A stretch of 62,781 nucleotides of DNA from Bacteroides sp. (GTDB lineage Bacteria; Bacteroidota; Bacteroidia; Bacteroidales; Muribaculaceae). The stretch lies in contig JAAVCG010000005.1 of assembly GCA_014802435.1 (NCBI GenBank), positions 407,342-470,122 on the forward strand, read 5' to 3'. A program made the position numbers and the translations under genes. Positions 33,990 to 41,796 of the stretch are shown here, piece after piece (position 1 is the first letter of the stretch; each line of letters opens with the position of its first letter). The notes under the pieces are model-generated. The model saw nothing but the letters and a program-made list of their open reading frames with translations, was not told the origin of the DNA and searched no databases.

Positions 33990-36900
33990 TCAATCAATGA
34001 TGATGACTTGCTTGGCTGAGGAGCCGATGAAGTTTTCACCCTGATGCTGAGTGTAAACTCTGTAGACTCCGGCGGGGAGGCCTGAAATCTTGGCCGGGAG
34101 AGAAGAGGCCTTGACGTCTTTGACGACTTCGCCATCAAGAGTCTCCACGATCACACGGGACACTGCATCAACCGAGAGAGTGCAGTCAACGGTGACTTCA
34201 CCGGGGGCGGTCACTTCGGCGGTCATTTCAACCTCGTTGACGTTATTGACGGCAAATTCCAGTTCGGCATAGTCCTCATTGCCGGTTTCATCCTTGACGA
34301 GGAGTTCAACCGTGTGTCGTCCGCCGGAAAGAGCCCCGGCAGGATAGACGAGTTTATAGATTCCATTGCCGGCGAATGTGACGAGCTGAATGGCATCGGC
34401 GTGGCCGCGATTGTCAATTGACAGGCGCAGCGAGGAGCGCAACAGTCCGGTAGTAGAGAGTCCGTTAGGGGCATATATTTCAGCCAAGATTACGGGCTGA
34501 CCGGAAGAACAATGGTCAAACGAGGCCTCGTCAGTAGCCAGCGAGAGAATCTTGATTTCTCCTCGGGAGGCCAATGCCGGGCTGTCATGCTCAATGGTGG
34601 AAGTAAGTCCGGCAATGTAGCCGATGGCGCGGGCGGTTTCGTCTTCATTATAGGCATAGGCCTGGATGCGTTGGGTGCCTTCAGTCAGCGGGTACGGGGC
34701 ATTGAAATCAACGGAGAAGCGTCCGTTTTTAACCGTTCCGACAACCTGCTTGAGCACGGTAAAATCCTCAGTAATCTGAGCCATGTACTCATTATCAGAG
34801 GTAAGGCCCTGCTGAATGAGGTTTTTACGAACGGAGGGAACATCGAAAATATTGAGCACGATGGTTCCGGAGAATCCGGGGTCAGGCTCTCCGGCGGCGT
34901 TCATAATAACGCCTTCAATGCGGTTAGCGCCACCAATGAAGAGAGTAGCGTTATCGTCATTAACCTTATGGATAGCCACCTTACGGTCAGCCTTATAGAC
35001 GGGCACGAGAGGATCACCGACAAAAGTGTAACACAGATGGTTAAGCAGGGTGCGGCGATTAGTTGCGGCGGCAGTGACGGCCTTTGACTGCGCGCGACGG
35101 TAAACATCGCCCCAGAGGTCGCCATCCTTGGCGGCATCATAATCCTTCACGAATTGCAGGCCGAGCACACCGTTTTCTTGCTGAAACACTTCGCGAGTAG
35201 AGGCAATGACGCCGATAAAGCCGCCATTCTTATTTTTAATCAATGAATTAGGGACGTTTTCAGGATTGACGTCGCTGCGGCCAACATTACATGAGCCAAT
35301 GAAGCCGAAGGGATAACGAAGAGGCGAAATATATGATTCGGCAAGGTTCAAGGGCATCAGATAGTCGCCCTTGACTGAGCCGATTTCATCATAACGTCCG
35401 TGGCCAAAGTAGAGCATCAATCCGGCGCCATTACGGAACGAGGAGAGAAGCACCTTCTGCCCGAGTTTGAAGTCATTGACGCTAAAGAAGTTAGCCGCCG
35501 GGCGAATAACCGTCAGCTCCTTTTCAAAGCGGTCAGCCAACGGGGCGGCGACGGCCTCTGCATCAGCATAATGCATCGGCGCTCCGGGAGTTCCCTCAAA
35601 GTCAGAGGCCACAATGATAGTGCCGGGCGAGGGTACATGAGGCTTATACGTCAAATAATCCTCCACCTTTTTAATATAGTCACGAATCTCGGCGGGAGAG
35701 GTCAGCGGAATGCGGCCAACGGCAATGTCCATGTCATTTCCATGGACCTGATAGAAAGTATGGCGCACGCCCCAGTTGCCGGAAGTCTTGGGGTTGGACA
35801 GGCGGCCATAGAAGGTATCAGAATAGAAGCTGCGTACCTCATATGTATCATCGTCGTAACATTCATTTTGAGCGGTCACCACTGCCGAGCCGAAGGGTTC
35901 AATTGACTTGGCATTGTCAACCACCGCTCCGCCCAAAATAATCAGGGCCTTGAGTTTACCGCCCTGCTTGCGATTGAGGTGAGCCATGAAGCGGCGAACG
36001 GATTCAGGGGATATATTGCCGGAGCCGAATTCATTAAAAATCTTCTGCTGGTCAACCACTTGGACATCATAACCCTGAAGGCGGCGATGAACATCAGCCA
36101 GCGCCTCAGCTACATCCATGAAGAGCGCGGAAGTCAGAATGACCGCATCAGGAGTCTTCATTGCGTGAAGATTCTGATTAGCCACAGTTTCAATAATTTC
36201 GGGCGAAGGGAGCTCCTGATTCATGTCAAAAGCAACAATGTAAGCTCCCTCAAATGAGGAAGGAAGAGCATTGACACAGCCTATCAGCTGCGAATCATCA
36301 CCCTCCACCATCTCACACTCCTTGGTCTCCAAGGGCTTGGTGACGTCCCAGAAATGCCAGTCGGAGCCTTCGTCAAGGTTACAGACGGCAAACTGATTGC
36401 TCTTTGCCATGTTTTTGGAGTCAAAACACATGGTTACCTGCTTCTCTCCGCCAAGGTCATTCCGGCGGGAGTAAATAATGGTCCAATAGTCAATTGCGGC
36501 CTGATTAAAGGAAGTGAACTCCGGGCTGACACTGAAAGTCACCTTATAAGTTGCCGGCTCATCCTTCACGGGGAAGAGCAACTGCTGATAGCGGCGATAG
36601 GAGCCGATGACCTGATGAGTGGATGAAGTGGCGACGATGGCCATCTGAGCGCCATCAGCGGCCTGAGTGCGCACCCCGTTAGTGAACGAAGTCAGCAGCG
36701 GAGCCTTTTTGCCGCCATATGTGTCAAGTCCCTGATAATGAATGCGTGCAAGGCCGCTGTTGGCCACCTTTTTCAGCTCAAAGGGATAAGTAAACGTATC
36801 AGAAGCCGAGCGGAAAATATCACCGACAAAGACGATGCCCCCCACTCCATAATGATTCTTATCCTCCTCAAAATGAATGATTGACGAATGATAAGTCGAG

Positions 36901-37427
36901 GCATTATCTGACAGGGTTTCCGGTGCGGAAATCTTTTCCGGTTCATTGCGGGCATAGGGTTTGTCTGTAAGAAAATACGTAGCCCCGGAAGAGAAGACGT
37001 GTTTTTTATGCTCAAACTGTGCCGGAGTAGGATAATCGGCCTCCGGCTGATTGACTGACGCCTTATATTTTTCATAGCGCCAGATTTCCGGCTCGAGGTC
37101 AAGGTTTGACTTGGCATAGAAAACCAGCTTCCCATCAGCATACATCGAGGGAATCTGATTTAAATCTGCCGGAATAGTGTTAAAATTATGGGTTAACAGC
37201 AAAGTCGGGTTATAACCGAACACCGTAACTTCCTCCGGACTGGAAAAGCCGAGGGCGGTAAGTTCGGAGTCAGTCAGCTGATAGACTCCGTCAGAATTGA
37301 CCCTGAATTTAACCCATTTTCCGGAATTCAACGCCGAATTTGACGGCTCAATATAAGAAATAGCGGCAGAAGTAAAACCTAATAGGGCCGTAAGAAAAAT
37401 GAGAGGGAGAGATATGAATTTTTTCAT
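33990..37427 (-). CDS. porU: Type IX secretion system sortase PorU
   Basis: 1145 residues from the ATG at 37427, chosen for its signal peptide (MKKFISLPLIFLTALLGFTSA); the frame is open 108 bp upstream into the neighbouring gene. The length matches P. gingivalis PorU. The gingipain-type C25 domain has His676 in LYFGHGRYDE and Cys713 in FIGSCNVGRSD. The C-terminus (ETLDGEVVKDV, GLPAGVYRVYTQ) is a sorting-domain fold, which PorU also carries. PorU removes the C-terminal signal of T9SS cargo and attaches A-LPS. No porV lies next to it; a 155-residue unknown gene is 10 bp upstream and probably in the operon. Confidence 0.92.
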   Translation of the reverse strand: MKKFISLPLIFLTALLGFTSAAISYIEPSNSALNSGKWVKFRVNSDGVYQLTDSELTALGFSSPEEVTVFGYNPTLLLTHNFNTIPADLNQIPSMYADGKLVFYAKSNLDLEPEIWRYEKYKASVNQPEADYPTPAQFEHKKHVFSSGATYFLTDKPYARNEPEKISAPETLSDNASTYHSSIIHFEEDKNHYGVGGIVFVGDIFRSASDTFTYPFELKKVANSGLARIHYQGLDTYGGKKAPLLTSFTNGVRTQAADGAQMAIVATSSTHQVIGSYRRYQQLLFPVKDEPATYKVTFSVSPEFTSFNQAAIDYWTIIYSRRNDLGGEKQVTMCFDSKNMAKSNQFAVCNLDEGSDWHFWDVTKPLETKECEMVEGDDSQLIGCVNALPSSFEGAYIVAFDMNQELPSPEIIETVANQNLHAMKTPDAVILTSALFMDVAEALADVHRRLQGYDVQVVDQQKIFNEFGSGNISPESVRRFMAHLNRKQGGKLKALIILGGAVVDNAKSIEPFGSAVVTAQNECYDDDTYEVRSFYSDTFYGRLSNPKTSGNWGVRHTFYQVHGNDMDIAVGRIPLTSPAEIRDYIKKVEDYLTYKPHVPSPGTIIVASDFEGTPGAPMHYADAEAVAAPLADRFEKELTVIRPAANFFSVNDFKLGQKVLLSSFRNGAGLMLYFGHGRYDEIGSVKGDYLMPLNLAESYISPLRYPFGFIGSCNVGRSDVNPENVPNSLIKNKNGGFIGVIASTREVFQQENGVLGLQFVKDYDAAKDGDLWGDVYRRAQSKAVTAAATNRRTLLNHLCYTFVGDPLVPVYKADRKVAIHKVNDDNATLFIGGANRIEGVIMNAAGEPDPGFSGTIVLNIFDVPSVRKNLIQQGLTSDNEYMAQITEDFTVLKQVVGTVKNGRFSVDFNAPYPLTEGTQRIQAYAYNEDETARAIGYIAGLTSTIEHDSPALASRGEIKILSLATDEASFDHCSSGQPVILAEIYAPNGLSTTGLLRSSLRLSIDNRGHADAIQLVTFAGNGIYKLVYPAGALSGGRHTVELLVKDETGNEDYAELEFAVNNVNEVEMTAEVTAPGEVTVDCTLSVDAVSRVIVETLDGEVVKDVKASSLPAKISGLPAGVYRVYTQHQGENFIGSSAKQVIIID

Positions 37428-37437
37428 TAGACCGGTA

Positions 37438-37905
37438 TTATTTGATTGAGACCTCAATGACCTGACGGCCCTCAAGTTCCACTTGAATTTTTTCATTAAT
37501 ATTGACAGGATAGCGAAGAGAGTCAGCGGAGTCAATGATGATTACATCACCCTGCTTGATGGTTGAAAATCGAGCTACTTTAACAATTGCGTCACTTTCC
37601 TCAGGAGTCAATCCGCCGGGGCCTACCGGAATCCAGTCGCCCAAAATAACGGCTCCGTCCATAAAGTCAGGCGCGGGATTCTCCGTAGCCTCCGGAATCC
37701 ATGCCAGGGTGTGCTCCTCAACGTAGCGCCCGGCAAATTCAGGGCGCACCCCCTTGCCGAGGCGCGAAATTCTCAGCGCCGGAGCGCAATGCCAAGTCCA
37801 GTCACGTCCGAAATCAGGAAGGAACCATGGATGATGATTTCTTCCCAATGCCGAATCGGCAATGACGCGATTATTTCCTGTATCTGTGAGTATGATGGTT
37901 TTCAT
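37438..37905 (-). CDS. Unknown protein encoded immediately upstream of porU
   Basis: 155 residues. I do not recognise the family. There is no signal peptide or membrane helix. Visible features are an N-terminal strand MKTIILTD, a His/Trp-rich block (NHHPWFLPDFGRDWTWHC), DFMDGAVILGDWIPVG and a C-terminal half of short strands (QGDVIIIDSADSLRYPVN). The predicted soluble cytoplasmic location contrasts with the secreted sortase encoded 10 bp downstream; both are probably read from the promoter at 37982. A role in type IX secretion is not implied by sequence and rests only on the operon. Confidence 0.75.
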   Translation of the reverse strand: MKTIILTDTGNNRVIADSALGRNHHPWFLPDFGRDWTWHCAPALRISRLGKGVRPEFAGRYVEEHTLAWIPEATENPAPDFMDGAVILGDWIPVGPGGLTPEESDAIVKVARFSTIKQGDVIIIDSADSLRYPVNINEKIQVELEGRQVIEVSIK

Positions 37906-37981
37906 TTTTCAAGTAAGTTCTCCGCTATAAAATAATTATGCAGGTTAACTAATTTAGCGGTTATGCATTGTAAATAACGCG

Positions 37982-38013
37982 CAAAGTTAATAAAAATTGC
38001 GCAAACTAACAAA
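37982..38013 (-). promoter_or_regulatory. Promoter for the 155-residue gene and porU
   Basis: Minus strand: TTTG (38010-38013), a 20-nt spacer and TAACTTTG (37982-37989). The leader would be about 70 nt. Confidence 0.7.
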
Positions 38014-38017
38014 TTGC

Positions 38018-38048
38018 TTGCAAGTTTGCGGATAAAATCGTAAATTTG
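38018..38048 (+). promoter_or_regulatory. Promoter for the C69 dipeptidase-queF-queC operon
   Basis: TTG (38018-38020), a 20-nt spacer and TAAATTTG (38041-38048), back to back with the minus-strand promoter, the two -33 elements being 4 bp apart. Confidence 0.65.
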
Positions 38049-38071
38049 CAGAGAAAAAATTGCTTTTGAAT

Positions 38072-39709
38072 ATGAAATTACGATTGTTTATTTCGCTCAC
38101 TGCGCTTGGCATAGCGTCATCTGCCCTGCCCTGCACGAGCCTCATTGCCGCTAAAGGAGTTGCCGCCGATGGCTCCGTAATGATTACTTATGCGGCTGAT
38201 TCACATACCCTCTATGGCGATATGCCCTCAACTCCGGCTGCGACTCATCGGCCCGGAGCCATGCGCAAGGTCTATGACTGGGATTCCGGCAAATTCCTGT
38301 GTGAAATCCCTCAGCCCGCCGAGACCTACTCAACCATCGGCCACATCAACGAACACGGACTCGCCATGGCCGAAAGCACATGGGGCGGACGCGAAGAGCT
38401 ATGGGACATGGACAACGGCGGTATTGACTATGGCTCACTGATTTACATCACTCTTGAACGCGCCAAAACCGCCCGCGAGGCCATTCAGATTATGACCGAC
38501 CTGGTCAATGAATATGGCTATGCCTCTGAGGGCGAATCATTCTCTATTGCTGACCCTGACGAGGCCTGGATTATGGAACTCATCGGCAAAGGACCCGGCG
38601 AGAAAGGCGCCGTCTGGGTGGCCCGACGGATTCCTGACGGCTACATTTCCGGCCATGCCAACAATCCGCGCATCCATCAATTCCCGCTTAACGATCCGGA
38701 GACGCTTTATGCCCCTGACGTTATTGACTTTGCTCGCAAAAAAGGTTATTATGAAGGTCCCGACTCGCTGTTCAGCTTCTCCAAGGCCTATCAGGTCTAT
38801 GACCATGGCGCCGTCAGAGGCTGTGATGCCCGCGTCTGGAGCTACTTTAATATGTTTGCACCGGAGGCCGCCGCTCCTTATCTGCCCTGGGCCATGGAAG
38901 GCGCCGGCGAGCCTATGCCCCTTTGGGTGAAGCCTGAAAAGGAAGTCGACGTCAGAGCCATGCAATGGGCTATGCGTGACCATTTTGAAGGCACTCCGAT
39001 GGATATGACTCAGGATATTGGTGCCGGACCGTTTGACGTGCCTTATCGCTGGCGCCCGATGAACTGGGAGGTCGACTCCGTTAAGTATTTCCATGAACGC
39101 GCCATCGCCACTCAGCAAACCGGCTTCTCCTTCGTTGCTCAGTGTAATGGCCAAGTGCCTGAGGGAATGAAGGCTACCCTTTGGTTTGGATGCGACGATG
39201 CCAACACTACGGTTTATTCTCCCGTCTATAGCTGCATGACCAGTGTGCCCCGGAGCTTTGAGGTTGGCAACGGCGACCTTTACACCATCAGCCGCGACGC
39301 TGCTTTCTGGGCCCATAATCTCGTTGCCAATCAGGCTTATAACCGCTATAGCCAAATGATTCCTGACATCCGCCGAGTGCAGAACGAGCGCGAGGACCTC
39401 GCCGCCAAGACTCACGCGCAGATGATGGAAATGGTCAAAGACAAGCCCCTTGACGAACAGCGCGCGCTGCTCACCTGGGCAAGCCATAATCTCGCCGACG
39501 GAGCTACTCAGGCGTTCTTTGCCCTGAATGATTTCCTGACCGTGAAATTCCTTGACGGCAACATCAAGAAGCAGAATCCCGACGGCTCCTTCGAGCGCTC
39601 GGAAACTAACCTCCCGGTTCAACCTGAATTCGGCGGTTACAATGAACGCTATTTCCGCTCTATCATCAACGAAACCGGCGATAAGTTTAAAGAAAAAACC
39701 TTGAAGTAA
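38072..39709 (+). CDS. C69-family dipeptidase, secreted
   Basis: 545 residues from the ATG at 38072. A signal peptide ([19 protein letters not shown]) ends right before Cys21, which should become the N-terminal nucleophile after cleavage, as in Ntn-hydrolase peptidases of family C69 (PepD, secernin). Family motifs follow: [59 protein letters not shown] and [16 protein letters not shown]. It probably cleaves dipeptides in the periplasm. queF starts 16 bp after it without a visible promoter, so the three genes may be cotranscribed although their functions differ. Confidence 0.93.
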   Translation: MKLRLFISLTALGIASSALPCTSLIAAKGVAADGSVMITYAADSHTLYGDMPSTPAATHRPGAMRKVYDWDSGKFLCEIPQPAETYSTIGHINEHGLAMAESTWGGREELWDMDNGGIDYGSLIYITLERAKTAREAIQIMTDLVNEYGYASEGESFSIADPDEAWIMELIGKGPGEKGAVWVARRIPDGYISGHANNPRIHQFPLNDPETLYAPDVIDFARKKGYYEGPDSLFSFSKAYQVYDHGAVRGCDARVWSYFNMFAPEAAAPYLPWAMEGAGEPMPLWVKPEKEVDVRAMQWAMRDHFEGTPMDMTQDIGAGPFDVPYRWRPMNWEVDSVKYFHERAIATQQTGFSFVAQCNGQVPEGMKATLWFGCDDANTTVYSPVYSCMTSVPRSFEVGNGDLYTISRDAAFWAHNLVANQAYNRYSQMIPDIRRVQNEREDLAAKTHAQMMEMVKDKPLDEQRALLTWASHNLADGATQAFFALNDFLTVKFLDGNIKKQNPDGSFERSETNLPVQPEFGGYNERYFRSIINETGDKFKEKTLK

Positions 39710-39725
39710 AAAAAGTCAAAAAAAA

Positions 39726-40199
39726 ATGCGTACTGATAAAGAATTAGAAAACGTAACCCTCCTCGGGGCCAATCATACCGTTTACCCGACGGATTATTCC
39801 GCCGAGCTGCTGGAATGGTTCCCTAACAAACATCCGGAAAATGACTATCTCGTAACGCTTGATTGCCCGGAATTTACCTCTCTTTGCCCCAAAACGGGTC
39901 AACCTGACTTCGGACACATCATTATTAATTATATTCCGGGCGAAAAAATGGTGGAGAGCAAGAGCCTCAAGCTATATCTCTTCTCCTTCCGCAATCATGG
40001 CGACTTTCATGAAGACTGCATCAACATCATTATGAAAGACCTCATCGCCCTGATGTCGCCGCGCTATATTGAAGTCGTCGGGCTCTTCACTCCCCGTGGC
40101 GGAATCTCCATCCGCCCTTATGCCCAATGGGCCGATGAAGCTCACCAGGCGCTGCTGCCCATCCGTCTGGCCGCCCAAATGGCGTCTCAGGCCAAATAA
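39726..40199 (+). CDS. queF: NADPH-dependent 7-cyano-7-deazaguanine reductase
   Basis: 157 residues, the short unimodular (YkvM-like) type. The active-site region [17 protein letters not shown] carries Cys54 and Asp61, which match the nucleophile and acid of QueF, and the substrate motif [22 protein letters not shown] is intact. It reduces preQ0 to preQ1 in queuosine biosynthesis. queC follows after 33 bp, so consecutive steps are encoded together. No preQ1 riboswitch fits in the 16-bp gap upstream. Confidence 0.97.
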   Translation: MRTDKELENVTLLGANHTVYPTDYSAELLEWFPNKHPENDYLVTLDCPEFTSLCPKTGQPDFGHIIINYIPGEKMVESKSLKLYLFSFRNHGDFHEDCINIIMKDLIALMSPRYIEVVGLFTPRGGISIRPYAQWADEAHQALLPIRLAAQMASQAK

Positions 40200-40232
40200 T
40201 TGTAATCGTTAACATTTAAACATCTCCTGATT

Positions 40233-40904
40233 ATGGAAAAAGATGCATTGATAGTGCTTTCCGGAGGAATGGATTCCGTTACCCTCCTCTATGACTATAA
40301 GGACTCCATAGCCTTGGCCGTAAATTTCATCTACGGGTCAAACCATAATATGCGCGAACTGGCCTGTGCACGACTCCACTGTCAGGCCCTCGGCATTGAG
40401 TTGCTGGAAATTCATCTCGACTTTATGGGTGAATACTTCCATTCATCGCTCCTTGAAGGGGGCGACGCCATCCCTGAGGGCAATTATGAAGATGACAATA
40501 TGCGTTCAACGGTTGTTCCCTTCCGTAACGGCATCATGCTCGCCACAGCCGCCGGACTGGCTGAAAGCCGCGGCCTGAGCGCCGTCATGCTGGCAAATCA
40601 TAGCGGCGACCATAGCATCTATCCTGACTGTCGGCCCGAGTTTATTGACGCCATGGCCCACGCAATTGCTGCCGGAACTTATGAGGCCATTGAGCTGCGC
40701 GCACCTTACACTAATCTCACCAAGGCACAGATTGCCATGCGCGGACGCGACTTAGGCATTGACTACTCAACGACTTACAGCTGCTATAAAGGCGGCGAAC
40801 ACCATTGCGGAGTGTGCGGAACGTGCCGCGAACGCCGTGAATCACTGGCCGAAGCCGGCATTCAGGACACTACGATTTACGTTGATGACTTCGCCAAGGA
40901 ATAA
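40233..40904 (+). CDS. queC: 7-cyano-7-deazaguanine synthase
   Basis: 223 residues. The PP-loop ATP motif VLSGGMDSVTLLYDY lies at the N-terminus, and the zinc site near the C-terminus is SCYKGGEHHCGVCGTCRERRE (four cysteines). QueC converts carboxy-deazaguanine to preQ0 with ATP and ammonia, feeding queF encoded just upstream. The stop is followed directly by A8 and a hairpin which, on the opposite strand, looks like a terminator for a possible small RNA. Confidence 0.97.
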   Translation: MEKDALIVLSGGMDSVTLLYDYKDSIALAVNFIYGSNHNMRELACARLHCQALGIELLEIHLDFMGEYFHSSLLEGGDAIPEGNYEDDNMRSTVVPFRNGIMLATAAGLAESRGLSAVMLANHSGDHSIYPDCRPEFIDAMAHAIAAGTYEAIELRAPYTNLTKAQIAMRGRDLGIDYSTTYSCYKGGEHHCGVCGTCRERRESLAEAGIQDTTIYVDDFAKE

Positions 40905-41025
40905 AAAAAACGAAAGTGCGCATCTTCACAGACACGCACCTCCCTCATAACCAAAATTCAAGTATATAATTCTTATTGTCTAACAAAACGATGGCTGAAA
41001 AGTTCTCAGGAGAGAGGCTTTCAGC
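40905..41025 (-). ncRNA. Candidate intergenic small RNA (about 120 nt)
   Basis: On the minus strand TTG (41058-41060), a 20-nt spacer and TAACTTTG (41030-41037) predict a start near 41025. The transcript would begin with a 7-bp hairpin (GCTGAAA/TTTCAGC, 40994-41000/41019-41025) and end with a GTGCG/CGCAC hairpin (40916-40920/40935-40939) followed by TTTCG and T8 next to the queC stop codon. No ORF with coding character lies inside. It is not an obvious known RNA class. Confidence 0.4.
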
Positions 41026-41029
41026 AATG

Positions 41030-41060
41030 CAAAGTTAGCAATAATTATGTAAACTTGCAA
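41030..41060 (-). promoter_or_regulatory. Orphan promoter pointing into the queC intergenic region
   Basis: TTG-N20-TAACTTTG on the minus strand with no minus-strand gene downstream before queC; supports the small RNA candidate. Confidence 0.55.
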
Positions 41061-41141
41061 GAGTTTGAGTCCTAAAAAGCGTTAATTCAGAATGTTAAAA
41101 TTTTCACATTACTTAATTTAACATAATCCCTCCTTTGGAGG

Positions 41142-41267
41142 GGTTGAAGGTTGAAGGATTAAGGTTGAAAGTTTTAGGTTGAAGGTTGAAGGATTAAGGT
41201 TGAAAGCTTAAGGTTGAAAGCTTAAGGTTGAAAGCTTAAGGTTGAAGGCTTAAAGTTGAAAGTTGAA
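41142..41267. repeat. Tandem array 2a: eighteen 7-mers GGTTGAA/AGCTTAA
   Basis: Eighteen consecutive in-phase heptamers, mainly GGTTGAA alternating with AGCTTAA or GGATTAA, so that the middle reads as a 14-bp repeat. It is followed by AT-rich TTAATGT-type units running into the four-helix-bundle gene. Confidence 0.88.
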
Positions 41268-41316
41268 TATATAATGGATATTTAATGTATAATGTTTAAT
41301 GATGTTGAATGATATG

Positions 41317-41697
41317 ATGCAGAATTTTGAAAAGCTTGAAGTTTGGCAACAAGCTCGAATTCTTGTTAATGATATATATGCGATTACTCGCGAGTTTCCT
41401 GAAGAGGAACGTTATGGACTTACGCCCCAGTTGCGACGTGCCGCTATTTCTATTAGCTCAAATATTGCAGAAGGAGCAGGAAGAGTCTCCCCTAAAGACC
41501 AAAAACACTTTTTCACAATGGCATTTGGATCTATATATGAGGTTCTCAGTCAGATAATTCTATCATTTGATTTAGGTTTTATTAATGAAGATATTCTTCA
41601 AAAAATTCGAACCCAAATTAAAACAATCAGCGGACAGCTTGCCTGCCTAAGCTCATATATTGACAAAAAAATAAATAACTCAACCCCCAAACCTTAA
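41317..41697 (+). CDS. Four-helix-bundle protein (S23/23S rRNA IVP, Avd-like)
   Basis: 126 residues from the ATG at 41317; ATGs at 41299, 41302 and 41314 are in frame. Family motifs: FEKLEVWQQARILVNDIY, FPEEERYGLTPQLRRAAISI, SSNIAEGAGRVSPKDQ and a final helix pair. Members occur as 23S rRNA intervening-sequence proteins and are related to Avd, the accessory protein of diversity-generating retroelements; most have no known role. The gene is flanked by repeat blocks: 7-mers upstream and AAACCNT 7-mers downstream, and its last codons (TPKP) are already repeat-like. No reverse transcriptase is present in the window. Confidence 0.88.
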   Translation: MQNFEKLEVWQQARILVNDIYAITREFPEEERYGLTPQLRRAAISISSNIAEGAGRVSPKDQKHFFTMAFGSIYEVLSQIILSFDLGFINEDILQKIRTQIKTISGQLACLSSYIDKKINNSTPKP

Positions 41698-41702
41698 CCA
41701 TT

Positions 41703-41787
41703 AAACCAACTTTAAACTTTAAACCCTAAACTTTAAACCTTAAACCTTAAACCAACCTTAAACCTTAAACCTTAAACCTTAAACCCA
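41703..41787. repeat. Tandem array 2b: AAACCTT-type 7-mers between the four-helix-bundle gene and priA
   Basis: AAAC recurs every 7 bp (AAACTTT, AAACCCT, AAACCTT), interrupted by two 11-bp units beginning AAACCAAC. The array ends about 10 bp before the priA ATG. Confidence 0.85.
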
Positions 41788-41796
41788 AAGAAGAAT

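Larger units (their letters stand above)
40905..41316. other. Intergenic region after queC: possible sRNA and repeat block
   Basis: The left part (40905-41060) carries a minus-strand promoter, a 5' hairpin and a terminator-like hairpin, described as a small RNA candidate. Then about 80 bp of AT-rich sequence without features. From 41142 eighteen in-phase 7-mers run up to the start of the four-helix-bundle gene. No plus-strand promoter is visible. Confidence 0.6.

Noticed and set aside
38537-39622. 361-residue open frame antisense to the C69 dipeptidase gene
   Set aside because: It lies entirely within a gene with complete family motifs; the antisense translation has no domain features.
39710-39725. 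preQ1 riboswitch upstream of queF
   Set aside because: The gap is 16 bp, too short for the aptamer, and the upstream sequence is coding.
41299-41697. Diversity-generating retroelement around the Avd-like protein
   Set aside because: No reverse transcriptase, template repeat or variable repeat is present in the window, and the four-helix-bundle family also occurs without these.
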